This document shows, piece after piece, positions 8,946 through 18,194 of a stretch of DNA of 44,245 nucleotides. The notes under the pieces are model-generated. The model saw nothing but the letters and a program-made list of their open reading frames with translations. It was not told where the DNA came from and ran no database searches. The stretch is from contig NZ_LZJI01000139.1 of assembly GCF_001667775.1 (NCBI RefSeq), positions 1 through 44,245 of the forward strand, written 5' to 3'. The stretch is from Mycobacterium sp. E1747 (lineage in GTDB: Bacteria > Actinomycetota > Actinomycetes > Mycobacteriales > Mycobacteriaceae). The position numbers were made by a program, and so were the translations under genes. Each line of letters starts with the position of its first letter. Position 1 is the stretch's first letter.

Positions 8946-10085
8946 ATGCACGACACCGATGTCCTGGTGGTGGGGGCAGGTCCGACCGGTCTGACACTCG
9001 CGGCCGCACTGCTGCGCCGCGGGATCGGAGCGACCGTCGTCGACAAGATGGCGGCCGGCGCCAACACGTCCCGCGCCGCGGCCGTCAACGCCCGCACCCT
9101 GGAGGTGCTCGAAGGGCTCGACGTGTCCCGACGGATGGTCAAGGCGGGGCTGATCGCGCCGCGATTCACCATTCGGCAGGGCGGGCGCGTCCTGATGCCC
9201 GTCGACTTCGACCAGCTGCCCTCGGCACATCGCTACACCCTGATGCTGTCCCAGGCGGATACCGAGCGGCTGCTGCTCGAGCGGCTGCACGAACTCGGCG
9301 GCGACGTAGCCCGGCCCAAGGCGCTGAGCCGCATCACCCAGGACGCCGACGGCGTCACCGCGACGTTCGACGACGGCGACACCATCAGGGCGCGCTATGC
9401 CGTCGGGGCTGACGGCATGCACAGTACGGTCCGCGCACAGGCCGGAATCGGCTTCAAGGGTGGGGAATTCGGCGAATCCTTCACACTCGCCGATGTGCGA
9501 GTGACCGGCGAGGCGCCCCGCGACGAGGTGATCCTGTTTTACGCCAAAGACGGCCTGACGGTCCTGGCGCCGCTGCCCGGTGACATCTTTCGCGTCGTCG
9601 CACCGACCGCCGACGCACCCGAGCGGCCGTCGGTGGAGTTCGTGCAACAACTATTGGACGCCCGGGGCTTCGGGCCGGGCCGAACGGTCGTCACCGAGCT
9701 GGTCTGGGGATCGCGGTTCCACATCCATCACCGCGTCGCCGACAGCTACCGGGCCGGCCGTCTGTTGCTGGCCGGCGACGCGGCCCACGTGCACAGCCCG
9801 GCCGGGGGCCAGGGGATGAACCTGGGGATCGCCGACGCCGCGGCGCTGGCCGGGGCGCTCACCGAGGTCCTGCGCGGCGGCCCGCAGGACACACTGGACG
9901 TCTACAGCACCACGCAGCGCCAGCGCGCCGAGCGCGTGCTGAAACTGACGGGGCGGCTAACCCGGGTCTCTACGCTGCCACGCCCGTTGCGCCCCCTGCG
10001 CAACACCGGAATGCGGCTGGCCGCAGGGATCCCGGCGGTGCGACGGCGGCTGGCGTTGCGGTTGAGTGGGCTCGCACCCCAGTGA
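8946..10085 (+). CDS. FAD-dependent aromatic-type monooxygenase
   Basis: A 379-residue group A flavoprotein monooxygenase. It has the N-terminal FAD-binding GAGPTG motif (about residues 9-14, VLVVGAGPTGLTLAAALLRRG), the middle DG motif (YAVGADGMHSTVR) and the C-terminal GD motif (LLLAGDAAHVHSPAGGQGMNLGIADA). This is the full signature of the PHBH/phenol-hydroxylase-like family. It lacks the C-terminal thioredoxin-like domain of longer phenol hydroxylases. An ATG 54 bp upstream is also in frame, but the chosen start follows a strong GAGAGAGGAG ribosome binding site and begins with MHDTDVLVVG, as family members do. Such enzymes use NAD(P)H and O2 to hydroxylate aromatic or polyketide substrates; the substrate is not deducible. 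It is likely controlled by the adjacent TetR protein. Confidence 0.9.
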   Translation: MHDTDVLVVGAGPTGLTLAAALLRRGIGATVVDKMAAGANTSRAAAVNARTLEVLEGLDVSRRMVKAGLIAPRFTIRQGGRVLMPVDFDQLPSAHRYTLMLSQADTERLLLERLHELGGDVARPKALSRITQDADGVTATFDDGDTIRARYAVGADGMHSTVRAQAGIGFKGGEFGESFTLADVRVTGEAPRDEVILFYAKDGLTVLAPLPGDIFRVVAPTADAPERPSVEFVQQLLDARGFGPGRTVVTELVWGSRFHIHHRVADSYRAGRLLLAGDAAHVHSPAGGQGMNLGIADAAALAGALTEVLRGGPQDTLDVYSTTQRQRAERVLKLTGRLTRVSTLPRPLRPLRNTGMRLAAGIPAVRRRLALRLSGLAPQ

Positions 10086-10303
10086 TCCACGGGTCCAACG
10101 GAAGTCACTGGGCAACCGGGGCTGGTGGTCGCCGTGACACCGACTGGGAACGGAACGCCTCGCAGGCGAATGTCCAATTCCACCAAAGATTTTGACGCGG
10201 TTAAGCCGCTACCAGCGCGCAGTTTCGGCGCAGCGTCGAAAACGTAACCATTTAGGCACCGGCGGACCATCCAGGGCACCGCACCGCGCGACAATCAGGC
10301 AAG

Positions 10304-11014
10304 ATGGGCGGCATGGACACTGGTGGGACTTCGCCTCGCGTCTTGGTCGTCGACGACGACTCCGATGTACTCGCCTCGCTGGAACGTGGCCTGCGGCTGT
10401 CCGGGTTCGAGGTGTCGACCGCGGTCGACGGCGCTGAAGCCTTGCGCAGCGCCACCGAGACCCGGCCGGACGCGATCGTGCTCGACATCAACATGCCCGT
10501 GCTGGACGGCGTCAGCGTCGTCACCGCCCTGCGGGCGATGGACAACGACGTCCCGGTCTGCGTGCTCTCGGCGCGCAGCTCGGTCGATGACCGCGTCGCC
10601 GGCCTGGAAGCCGGCGCCGACGATTACTTGGTTAAACCGTTCGTGTTGGCCGAGCTCGTCGCGCGGGTGAAGGCACTGCTGCGCCGTCGCGGCGCGGTCG
10701 CCTCGACCTCCTCGGAGACCATCACGGTCGGCCCGCTGGAAGTAGACATTCCCGGTCGGCGCGCCCGGGTCAACGGCGTCGACGTCGACCTGACCAAGCG
10801 TGAGTTCGACCTGCTGGCCGTGTTGGCCGAGCACAAGACCGCGGTGCTGTCCCGGGCGCAGCTGTTGGAGCTGGTGTGGGGTTACGACTTCGCCGCCGAC
10901 ACCAATGTGGTCGACGTGTTCATCGGGTACCTGCGCCGCAAGCTGGAGGCCAACGGCGGGCCCAGACTGCTGCACACCGTCCGCGGAGTTGGGTTCGTGC
11001 TGCGCATGCAGTGA
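10304..11014 (+). CDS. prrA: Response regulator PrrA
   Basis: A 236-residue OmpR/PhoB-type response regulator, nearly identical to M. tuberculosis PrrA. The receiver domain spans about residues 12-125, with acidic pocket DDD (17-19), phospho-acceptor Asp61 ([11 protein letters not shown]) and Lys in the LVKPF motif. The C-terminal winged-helix DNA-binding domain spans about 140-234 ([20 protein letters not shown], then [12 protein letters not shown]). Thr6, reported as a target of Ser/Thr kinases in M. tuberculosis, is conserved. prrB follows after 14 nt. PrrAB is essential in M. tuberculosis and linked to early intracellular adaptation and nitrogen limitation. The 218-bp gap upstream presumably carries its autoregulated promoter. 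Confidence 0.97.
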   Translation: MGGMDTGGTSPRVLVVDDDSDVLASLERGLRLSGFEVSTAVDGAEALRSATETRPDAIVLDINMPVLDGVSVVTALRAMDNDVPVCVLSARSSVDDRVAGLEAGADDYLVKPFVLAELVARVKALLRRRGAVASTSSETITVGPLEVDIPGRRARVNGVDVDLTKREFDLLAVLAEHKTAVLSRAQLLELVWGYDFAADTNVVDVFIGYLRRKLEANGGPRLLHTVRGVGFVLRMQ

Positions 11015-11028
11015 CAAGTCGAGCGGCG

Positions 11029-12369
11029 ATGAATTTTCTGTCCCGGATCCTGACCCGTACGCCGTCGCTACGCGCCCGGGTTGTGGTCGCGACGGCCATC
11101 GGCGCGGCGATTCCCGTGCTCATCGTCGGCGTCGTCGTCTGGGTGGGCATTACCAACGACCGCAAAGAACGGTTGGACCGCCGCCTCGACGAGGCCGCGG
11201 GTTTCGCCATCCCTTTCCTGCCGCGCGGCCTCGACGAAATCCCGCGCTCCCCCAACAACAACGACGCCAAAATGACCATCCGCCGTGGCGACCAGGTCAA
11301 GTCGAACTCCAACGTGACGCTGCCCAAGCTGGACGTCGACTACGCCGACGCCTACGTCAACGGCGTGCGGTATCGGGTGCGGACGGTGACGATTCCCGCG
11401 CCGGAACCCACGTCGCTGGCCGTGGGCGCGACGTATGACGCGACGCTCGCCGAGACCAACAACCTGCACCGGCGGGTACTGCTGATCTGTGGCTTCGCCA
11501 TCGGCGCGGCCGCCGTGTTCGCCTGGCTATTGGCCGCGTTCGCCGTGCGCCCATTCAAACAGCTCGCCCAGCAGACCCGATCGATCGACGCGGGAGACGA
11601 GGCGCCGCGGGTGGAGGTGCACGGCGCCACCGAGGCCGTCGAGATCGCCGAGGCCATGCGCGGCATGCTGCAGCGCATCTGGAACGAGCAGAACCGGACC
11701 AAGGAGGCGCTGGCGTCGGCCCGCGACTTCGCCGCCGTGTCCTCGCACGAGCTGCGCACCCCGCTGACCGCGATGCGCACCAACCTCGAGGTGCTGTCCA
11801 CCCTGGATATGACCGACGACCAACGCAAGGAGGTACTGAGCGACGTCATCCGCACCCAGTCGCGGATCGAAGCCACCTTGAGCGCCCTGGAGCGGCTGGC
11901 CCAGGGCGAACTGTCGACCTCCGACGATCACGTGCCCGTCGACATCACCGAGCTCCTCGACCGCGCCGCCCACGACGCCATGCGCATCTACCCCGACCTC
12001 GACGTGTCACTGGTCCCCTCGCCGACGTGCATCATCGTCGGCTTGCCCGCCGGATTGCGCCTGGCGGTGGACAACGCGATCGCCAATGCCGTCAAGCACG
12101 GCGGCGCGACCCGTGTCCAGCTCTCGGCGGTCAGCTCGCGCGCCGGGGTCGAGATCGCTATCGACGACAACGGCGGCGGCGTGCCCGAAGACGAACGCGA
12201 CGTGGTGTTCGAGCGGTTCTCCCGCGGGTCGACCGCCTCGCATTCGGGCTCGGGGCTGGGGCTCGCGTTGGTGGCCCAGCAGGCCCACTTGCACCGCGGG
12301 ACAGCGGCATTGGAAAGCAGCCCGCTGGGCGGCGCCCGGCTGGTGTTGCGGCTCCCCGGCCCGAGCTAG
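11029..12369 (+). CDS. prrB: Sensor histidine kinase PrrB
   Basis: A 446-residue membrane histidine kinase, the same length as M. tuberculosis PrrB. The first membrane helix spans about residues 17-41 and the second about 149-172, enclosing an extracytoplasmic sensor of about 105 residues. A HAMP segment follows (FAVRPFKQLAQQTRSIDAGD), then the H-box with His240 (SSHELRTPL). The ATP-binding domain has an N-box (DNAIANAVKHGG), a G1 box (IDDNGGGVPEDE) and a GSGLGLALV G2 box. The start is the ATG 14 nt after the prrA stop; earlier in-frame codons lie in antisense to conserved prrA sequence. In M. tuberculosis the arfABC (OmpATb) genes follow; here a DUF2630 gene comes next. Confidence 0.96.
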   Translation: MNFLSRILTRTPSLRARVVVATAIGAAIPVLIVGVVVWVGITNDRKERLDRRLDEAAGFAIPFLPRGLDEIPRSPNNNDAKMTIRRGDQVKSNSNVTLPKLDVDYADAYVNGVRYRVRTVTIPAPEPTSLAVGATYDATLAETNNLHRRVLLICGFAIGAAAVFAWLLAAFAVRPFKQLAQQTRSIDAGDEAPRVEVHGATEAVEIAEAMRGMLQRIWNEQNRTKEALASARDFAAVSSHELRTPLTAMRTNLEVLSTLDMTDDQRKEVLSDVIRTQSRIEATLSALERLAQGELSTSDDHVPVDITELLDRAAHDAMRIYPDLDVSLVPSPTCIIVGLPAGLRLAVDNAIANAVKHGGATRVQLSAVSSRAGVEIAIDDNGGGVPEDERDVVFERFSRGSTASHSGSGLGLALVAQQAHLHRGTAALESSPLGGARLVLRLPGPS

Positions 12370-12484
12370 CGCGACTTCGTCGAGGGCACAAGGCTTTTGA
12401 CCGGTCCCCCGCGCAGGCCTGTCCGCGCGGCCCGCGATGGGGACCTAGCGAGCCGCCCCCTGCCGGGTCGGGCACACTGGAGCG

Positions 12485-12748
12485 ATGGCCAACGGCAAGA
12501 AACCGACCGACAACGAAACCCTGGCGCACATCCGCGACCTGGTCGCCGAGGAGAAAACCCTGCGGGCGCAGCTGCAACAGCACGACATCTCCGAATCGGA
12601 GGAGCACGATCGCCTGCGGCGGCTCGAGGTCGAGCTCGACCAGTGTTGGGACCTGCTGCGGCAGCGTCGCGCGCTGCGCGACAGCGGCGGTGACCCTCGC
12701 GAGGCCGAGGTGCGTCCGCCCGACGAGGTTGAGGGCTACCTGAACTGA
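12485..12748 (+). CDS. DUF2630 family protein (Rv0898c-like)
   Basis: A small soluble protein of 87 residues matching Rv0898c in length and sequence style. It is highly charged and predicted to be an antiparallel helical hairpin. The heptad-like pattern in residues 10-65 (HIRDLVAEEKTLRAQL, then DRLRRLEVELDQCWDLLRQRR) suggests a coiled coil. The family is widespread in actinobacteria and has no assigned function. The last four bases overlap the next gene's apparent CTG start (CTGA), pointing to translational coupling with the oxidoreductase downstream. Confidence 0.85.
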   Translation: MANGKKPTDNETLAHIRDLVAEEKTLRAQLQQHDISESEEHDRLRRLEVELDQCWDLLRQRRALRDSGGDPREAEVRPPDEVEGYLN

Positions 12749-14307
12749 GCCACGCCGCGGATGTCGACGCCGTCGTCATAGGTGGCGGCCACAACGGCCT
12801 GGTCGCCGCGGCGTATCTGGCCCGGGCGGGCCTGCGGGTGCGGGTGCTGGAGCGGCTCGGGCACATCGGCGGAGCCGCGGTGTCGGCGCAGGCCTTCGAC
12901 GGGGTGGGTGTGCGGCTGTCCCGGTATTCCTATCTGGTCAGCCTGTTGCCGCCCCGCATCGTCGACGACCTGGGTGCCCGGGTGCGGTTGGCCCGGCGGC
13001 GGTACTCCTCTTACACCCCGGATCCGGCCACGGCTGGGCGCCGCGGGCTGCTGATCGGGGCGGCCGGTGACGCGTTCGCCGCGATCGGCGCCGCGCCCGA
13101 CGCGCAGGGGTTCGCCGCCTTTTACGAACGCTGCCGGCTGGTGACCCAGCGGCTCTGGCCGACGCTGCTGGAACCGCTGCGCACTCGCGAACAGGCCCGC
13201 CGGTGGGTCGCCGACGCAGGCGAGGCGGCGGCCGCGTGGCGCGCCTTGATCGACGAGCCGATCGGACATGCCATCACCGCGGCCGTCGGCAACGACGTAG
13301 TCCGCGGCGTGATCGCGACGGACGCGCTGATCGGAACATTCGCTCGCCTCGACGACCCGTCGCTGATCCAGAATGTCTGCTTGCTGTATCACGTGCTCGG
13401 CGGCGGGACCGGGGACTGGGATGTCCCGGTCGGCGGGATGGGCGCGCTGACCGAGGCCCTGGCGGCCGCCGCCGTGGGTCACGGCGCCGAAATCACCACC
13501 GCCGCTGAGGTTTATGCCGTCGAACCGGACGGTCTGGTGCGTTTCCGCGCCCGCGACGATGAGCACGCCGTCCGGGCCCGGTTTGTCCTTGCGGGTGTCA
13601 CGCCGGCGGTACTGTCCGGCCTGCTTGGCGAACGACCGCCCACACCCGCCCAGGGGGCGCAGGTCAAGGTCAACATGGTGCTGCGGCGGCTGCCCCGGCT
13701 GCGGGACGACGGGGTGACCTCCGAGCAGGCGTTCGCCGGGACGTTTCACGTCAACGAGGCCTGGACACAGCTGGATACGGCATACGCGCGGGCCACCTCC
13801 GGGCATGTCCCGGATCCGCTGCCCTGCGAAGCCTATTGCCATTCGCTGACCGACCCGAGCATCCTGTCGGCCGACCTGCGCGGGGCGGGCGCCCACACGA
13901 TGACGGTGTTCGGCCTGCACACCCCGCACTCGCTGTTCGATGGCACCTACTCCGGCGCGCTGCGCGACCGGCTCACCGAGTCGGTGCTGGCGTCACTGAA
14001 TTCCGTTCTGGCCGAACCAATTCAGGAACTGCTGCTGCCCGACGCGCACGGACGCCCCTGCATCGAGACGACGACCACCCTCGACCTGCACCGCACGCTG
14101 CGGATGACTGCCGGCAACATCTTCCACGGCGGCCTGGCGTGGCCGTTCGCGGACGACGACGACCCGTTGGACACGCCGGCGCTGCGGTGGGGGGTGGCCA
14201 CCGCGCATGAGCGGATCATGCTCTGCGGCTCAGGCGCCCGCCGCGGCGGTGCGGTGTCGGGCATCGGCGGACACAACGCCGCCATGGCGGTGCTCGCCTC
14301 GCTGTGA
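12745..14307 (+). CDS. NAD(P)/FAD oxidoreductase, PYROXD2/CrtI-like, with probable CTG start (Rv0897c-like)
   Basis: A 520-residue flavoprotein of the phytoene-desaturase-like/PYROXD2 group. The N-terminal dinucleotide-binding motif (AVVIGGGHNGLVAAAYLARAG) begins about nine codons into the frame, and a typical C-terminal FAD-contact segment ends in SGIGGHNAAMA. An in-frame TGA at 12730-12732 limits the start. No ATG, GTG or TTG occurs between that stop and the motif; the first ordinary start (GTG, 12838) would delete it. The only sensible start is CTG at 12745, overlapping the upstream stop as CTGA and preceded by GAGGG five bases upstream. It aligns with the initiator Met of Rv0897c (MTHFAFDAVV against xSHAADVDAVV). 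Substrate unknown; the family acts on lipophilic polyenes or similar molecules. Confidence 0.85.
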   Translation: MSHAADVDAVVIGGGHNGLVAAAYLARAGLRVRVLERLGHIGGAAVSAQAFDGVGVRLSRYSYLVSLLPPRIVDDLGARVRLARRRYSSYTPDPATAGRRGLLIGAAGDAFAAIGAAPDAQGFAAFYERCRLVTQRLWPTLLEPLRTREQARRWVADAGEAAAAWRALIDEPIGHAITAAVGNDVVRGVIATDALIGTFARLDDPSLIQNVCLLYHVLGGGTGDWDVPVGGMGALTEALAAAAVGHGAEITTAAEVYAVEPDGLVRFRARDDEHAVRARFVLAGVTPAVLSGLLGERPPTPAQGAQVKVNMVLRRLPRLRDDGVTSEQAFAGTFHVNEAWTQLDTAYARATSGHVPDPLPCEAYCHSLTDPSILSADLRGAGAHTMTVFGLHTPHSLFDGTYSGALRDRLTESVLASLNSVLAEPIQELLLPDAHGRPCIETTTTLDLHRTLRMTAGNIFHGGLAWPFADDDDPLDTPALRWGVATAHERIMLCGSGARRGGAVSGIGGHNAAMAVLASL

Positions 14308-14337
14308 CTGCCAGAGATGGCGACCCGCGTCGCCCGG

Positions 14338-15630
<1,293 letters not shown>

Positions 15631-15761
15631 GAGAACCCCTTTGCGCTCTGGCTGGTATGGCTGCCCTGACTAGGTGCTTATAGGTGAAGGTAGTCGTTGT
15701 CGTGTTCGCGCGCCTGCCCGGGGGTCGAGTGTGCGGCGTCACACCGACCCTGGGCCCGGGG

Positions 15762-16421
15762 CTAGGGCTGGAGGCGTTCGAGGTGAGAGCCGGTGACCCG
15801 GATCCGGTTATGCAACCGGTCCTCCCGCCCCTGCCAGAATTCGACCGACTCCGGAGCGAGCAGGTAACCGCCCCAGCCCGGCGGCACCGGGATCTGTTCC
15901 TGCTCGGCAAACCGCGCGGTCACCTCCGCCAGCTGGTCAAGCAGCGCCGCGCGGGAGGCGATCGGCCGGGACTGCCGCGAAGCCCACGCGCCCAGTTGAG
16001 AGCCACGCGGCCGCTTCGACCAGTAGTCCTCGGTGTCCTGCTGCGTGACCTTGCTCACCGGACCGCCAAGGTGCACCTGCCGCCCCAATTGGTACCAGGG
16101 GAACGTCACCGACGCGTACGGCGTCACGGCCAGGTCCGCGCCCTTGGCCGAGTCATAGCTGGTGAAAAATGTGATCCCGGACTCGTCCACGCTCTTGCAC
16201 AGCACCGTTCGGCTCGTCGGCTTACCGTCGGCGACGGTGGCCAGCACCATGGCGTTGGGCTCGGCAACGCCGGACCGCTCGGCGTCGTCGATCCATTTGC
16301 GTAACAAGGCAACCCAACCGTCATCGAGCCAATCCGCGTCGAGATCGGGACTGCCGTCCTTTTCCACCGATCCGTATTCCACGCGCATCCTTTGCAGGTG
16401 GTCGGGGTCTGGTCCTGCCAT
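15762..16421 (-). CDS. pdxH: Pyridoxamine 5'-phosphate oxidase
   Basis: A 219-residue FMN-dependent oxidase with the full PdxH pattern. N-terminal lid residues (RMRVEYG) precede the FMN-binding [22 protein letters not shown] region. The PLP-binding segment is [12 protein letters not shown], followed by [19 protein letters not shown], and the signature near the C-terminus is [17 protein letters not shown]. It oxidises pyridoxamine- or pyridoxine-5'-phosphate to PLP. In M. tuberculosis the canonical pdxH is elsewhere (Rv2607); here it sits between the two citrate synthase genes, 131 bp upstream of gltA2 on the same strand and divergent from citA. A large dyad begins 2 bp before its start codon. 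Confidence 0.95.
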   Translation of the reverse strand: MAGPDPDHLQRMRVEYGSVEKDGSPDLDADWLDDGWVALLRKWIDDAERSGVAEPNAMVLATVADGKPTSRTVLCKSVDESGITFFTSYDSAKGADLAVTPYASVTFPWYQLGRQVHLGGPVSKVTQQDTEDYWSKRPRGSQLGAWASRQSRPIASRAALLDQLAEVTARFAEQEQIPVPPGWGGYLLAPESVEFWQGREDRLHNRIRVTGSHLERLQP

Positions 16422-16422
16422 C

Positions 16423-16466
16423 GCGCCAACGCTACCGGGCTTGCCACCGGCCGGTAGCGTCGGCGC
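16423..16466. promoter_or_regulatory. 16-bp dyad in the pdxH/citA divergent promoter
   Basis: GCGCCAACGCTACCGG (16423-16438) pairs with CCGGTAGCGTCGGCGC (16451-16466) at 15 of 16 positions, around a 12-bp centre that repeats CCGG. The genes diverge from it, so it is not a terminator. It takes up most of the 71-bp gap, 2 bp from the pdxH start and 27 bp from the citA start. A shared operator is the simplest reading. Confidence 0.5.
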
Positions 16467-16492
16467 GAGCGTGGGGTGCGAGAATTTCGCCT

Positions 16493-17614
16493 ATGACTGT
16501 GGTCCCCGAAGACTTTGTTCCCGGCCTCGAGGGCGTGGTCGCCTTCACGACCGAGATCGCCGAACCGGATAAAGACGGCGGTGCGCTGCGCTACCGCGGC
16601 GTCGACATCCAAGACCTGGTGAACCAGCAGGTCACGTTCGGTGACGTGTGGGCCCTGCTGGTCGACGGGAGGTTTGGCCACGGATTGCCGCCCGCCGAGC
16701 CGTTCCCGCTGCCCATCCATACCGGCGACGTGCGCGTCGACGTGCAGGCGGGCCTGGCGATGCTGGCCCCGATCTGGGGCTACCGACCCTTGCTCGACAC
16801 CGACGACGCCACGGCGCGCGACCAGCTGGCCCGGGCGTCGGTGATGGCGCTGTCCTACGTCGCGCAGTCCGCCCGCGGCATCTACCAGCCGGCGGTTCCC
16901 CAGCGGATCATCGACGAATGCTCAACCGTCACAGCGCGATTCATGACTCGCTGGCAGGGTGAGCCCGACCCGCGGCACGTCGAGGCGATCGACGCCTACT
17001 GGGTGTCGGCCGCCGAACACGGCATGAACGCCTCGACGTTCACCGCGCGCGTGATCGCGTCGACCGGGGCCGACGTCGCGGCGGCGTTGTCCGGGGCGAT
17101 CGGGGCGATGAGCGGGCCGCTGCACGGCGGCGCGCCGGCCCGCGTACTGCCGATGCTCGAAGAAGTCGAGCGCACCGGCGACGCCCGGGCCCTGGTCAAG
17201 AGAATTCTGGACAGCGGCGACAAGCTGATGGGTTTCGGGCACCGGGTCTACCGCGCGGAGGACCCGCGGGCGCGGGTGCTGCGCGCGACCGCCGAGCGGC
17301 TCGGAGCACCGCGCCACGAGGTCGCGGTCGCGCTGGAGCAGGCCGCCCTCTCGGAGCTGCGTGAGCGCCGTCCAGACCGCGCCATCGAGACCAACGTCGA
17401 GTTCTGGGCGGCGGTGATCCTGGACTTTGCCCAGGTGCCCGCCAACATGATGCCCGCGATGTTCACCTGCGGGCGCACCGCGGGATGGTGTGCGCACATC
17501 CTCGAGCAGAAGCGGCTGGGCAAGCTGGTTCGCCCGTCGGCCATCTATGTGGGACCGGGCCCGCGCAGCCCTGAATCCGTCGAGGGATGGGATCGCAGCC
17601 TCACCAACGCCTAG
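16493..17614 (+). CDS. citA: Citrate synthase 2 (CitA)
   Basis: A 373-residue citrate synthase of the short type, orthologous to Rv0889c. It has MSGPLHGGAPARVLPMLEEV and [19 protein letters not shown] around the catalytic histidines, and NVEFWAAVILDFAQVP around the catalytic Asp. It lacks the N-terminal extension present in GltA2 and resembles the citrate/2-methylcitrate synthase branch, so activity with propionyl-CoA cannot be excluded. It is divergent from pdxH. In M. tuberculosis its neighbours are the Rv0890c-Rv0895 genes, none of which is found here. Confidence 0.95.
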   Translation: MTVVPEDFVPGLEGVVAFTTEIAEPDKDGGALRYRGVDIQDLVNQQVTFGDVWALLVDGRFGHGLPPAEPFPLPIHTGDVRVDVQAGLAMLAPIWGYRPLLDTDDATARDQLARASVMALSYVAQSARGIYQPAVPQRIIDECSTVTARFMTRWQGEPDPRHVEAIDAYWVSAAEHGMNASTFTARVIASTGADVAAALSGAIGAMSGPLHGGAPARVLPMLEEVERTGDARALVKRILDSGDKLMGFGHRVYRAEDPRARVLRATAERLGAPRHEVAVALEQAALSELRERRPDRAIETNVEFWAAVILDFAQVPANMMPAMFTCGRTAGWCAHILEQKRLGKLVRPSAIYVGPGPRSPESVEGWDRSLTNA

Positions 17615-17662
17615 TTGTCGGTGCCCGGCGATCAAATGAGTGTCGCCGCGATGAGTTTGTGT

Positions 17663-17697
17663 CGCGGGCGCAGTCATAACTCGCGAGCCTGCCCGCG
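17663..17697 (+). terminator. Weak hairpin downstream of citA
   Basis: CGCGGGC (17663-17669) pairs with GCCCGCG (17691-17697) over a 21-nt loop, 49 nt past the citA stop and 38 nt before the next start. It could end citA transcription or lie in the leader of the next gene. Confidence 0.3.
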
Positions 17698-17735
17698 CCG
17701 GGCCGGCCTGGGAACCGACAGCAAGGAGAACCACA

Positions 17736-18194
17736 ATGGCGATCAACATCGAACCCGCCCTGTCCCCGCACCTGGTGGTCGACGACGCGGCCGCGGCGAT
17801 CGACTTCTACGTCAAGGCTTTTGGCGCCGAGGAGATCGGGCGGGTCCCTCGTCCGGACGGAAAGCTCGTTCATGCCGCGGTGCGCATCAACGGCTTTATG
17901 GTCATGCTCAACGACGACTTCCCCGAGATGTGTGGGGGCAAGTCGATGACGCCCACGTCCTTGGGCGGCACCCCGGTCACCATCCACCTGACGGTCACCG
18001 ACGTCGATGCCAAGTTCCAGCGGGCGCTGGATGCGGGCGCCACCGTGGTCGCTCCGTTGGACGATCAGTTCTGGGGTGACCGCTACGGCGTGGTCGCTGA
18101 CCCGTTCGGCCACCAGTGGTCGATGGGACAGCCCGTCCGCGAGGTCGGCTACGACGAGATCCAGGCGGTGATGGCCGGGCAGGCCGCCGGTTAG
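17736..18194 (+). CDS. VOC (glyoxalase/PhnB-like) family protein (Rv0887c-like)
   Basis: A 152-residue vicinal-oxygen-chelate protein. Two beta-alpha-beta-beta-beta units are visible: residues about 10-60 (LSPHLVVDDAAAAIDFYVKAFGAEEIGR) and about 80-135 (VTIHLTVTDVDAKFQRALDAGA, then DRYGVVADPFGHQWSM). The spacing and the DPFGH motif match the PhnB/YdcC-like branch rather than glyoxalase I. Members often dimerise and may bind a metal; no substrate is known for this one. An AGGAG ribosome binding site precedes the ATG. Its TAG stop overlaps the TAA stop of the opposing fprB gene (TTAG, 18191-18194), leaving no space between the two convergent genes. Confidence 0.88.
   Translation: MAINIEPALSPHLVVDDAAAAIDFYVKAFGAEEIGRVPRPDGKLVHAAVRINGFMVMLNDDFPEMCGGKSMTPTSLGGTPVTIHLTVTDVDAKFQRALDAGATVVAPLDDQFWGDRYGVVADPFGHQWSMGQPVREVGYDEIQAVMAGQAAG

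Noticed and set aside
12838..14307. GTG start at 12838 for the Rv0897c-like oxidoreductase
   Set aside because: It would remove the FAD-binding GGGHNG motif, which is perfectly preserved just upstream in the same frame.
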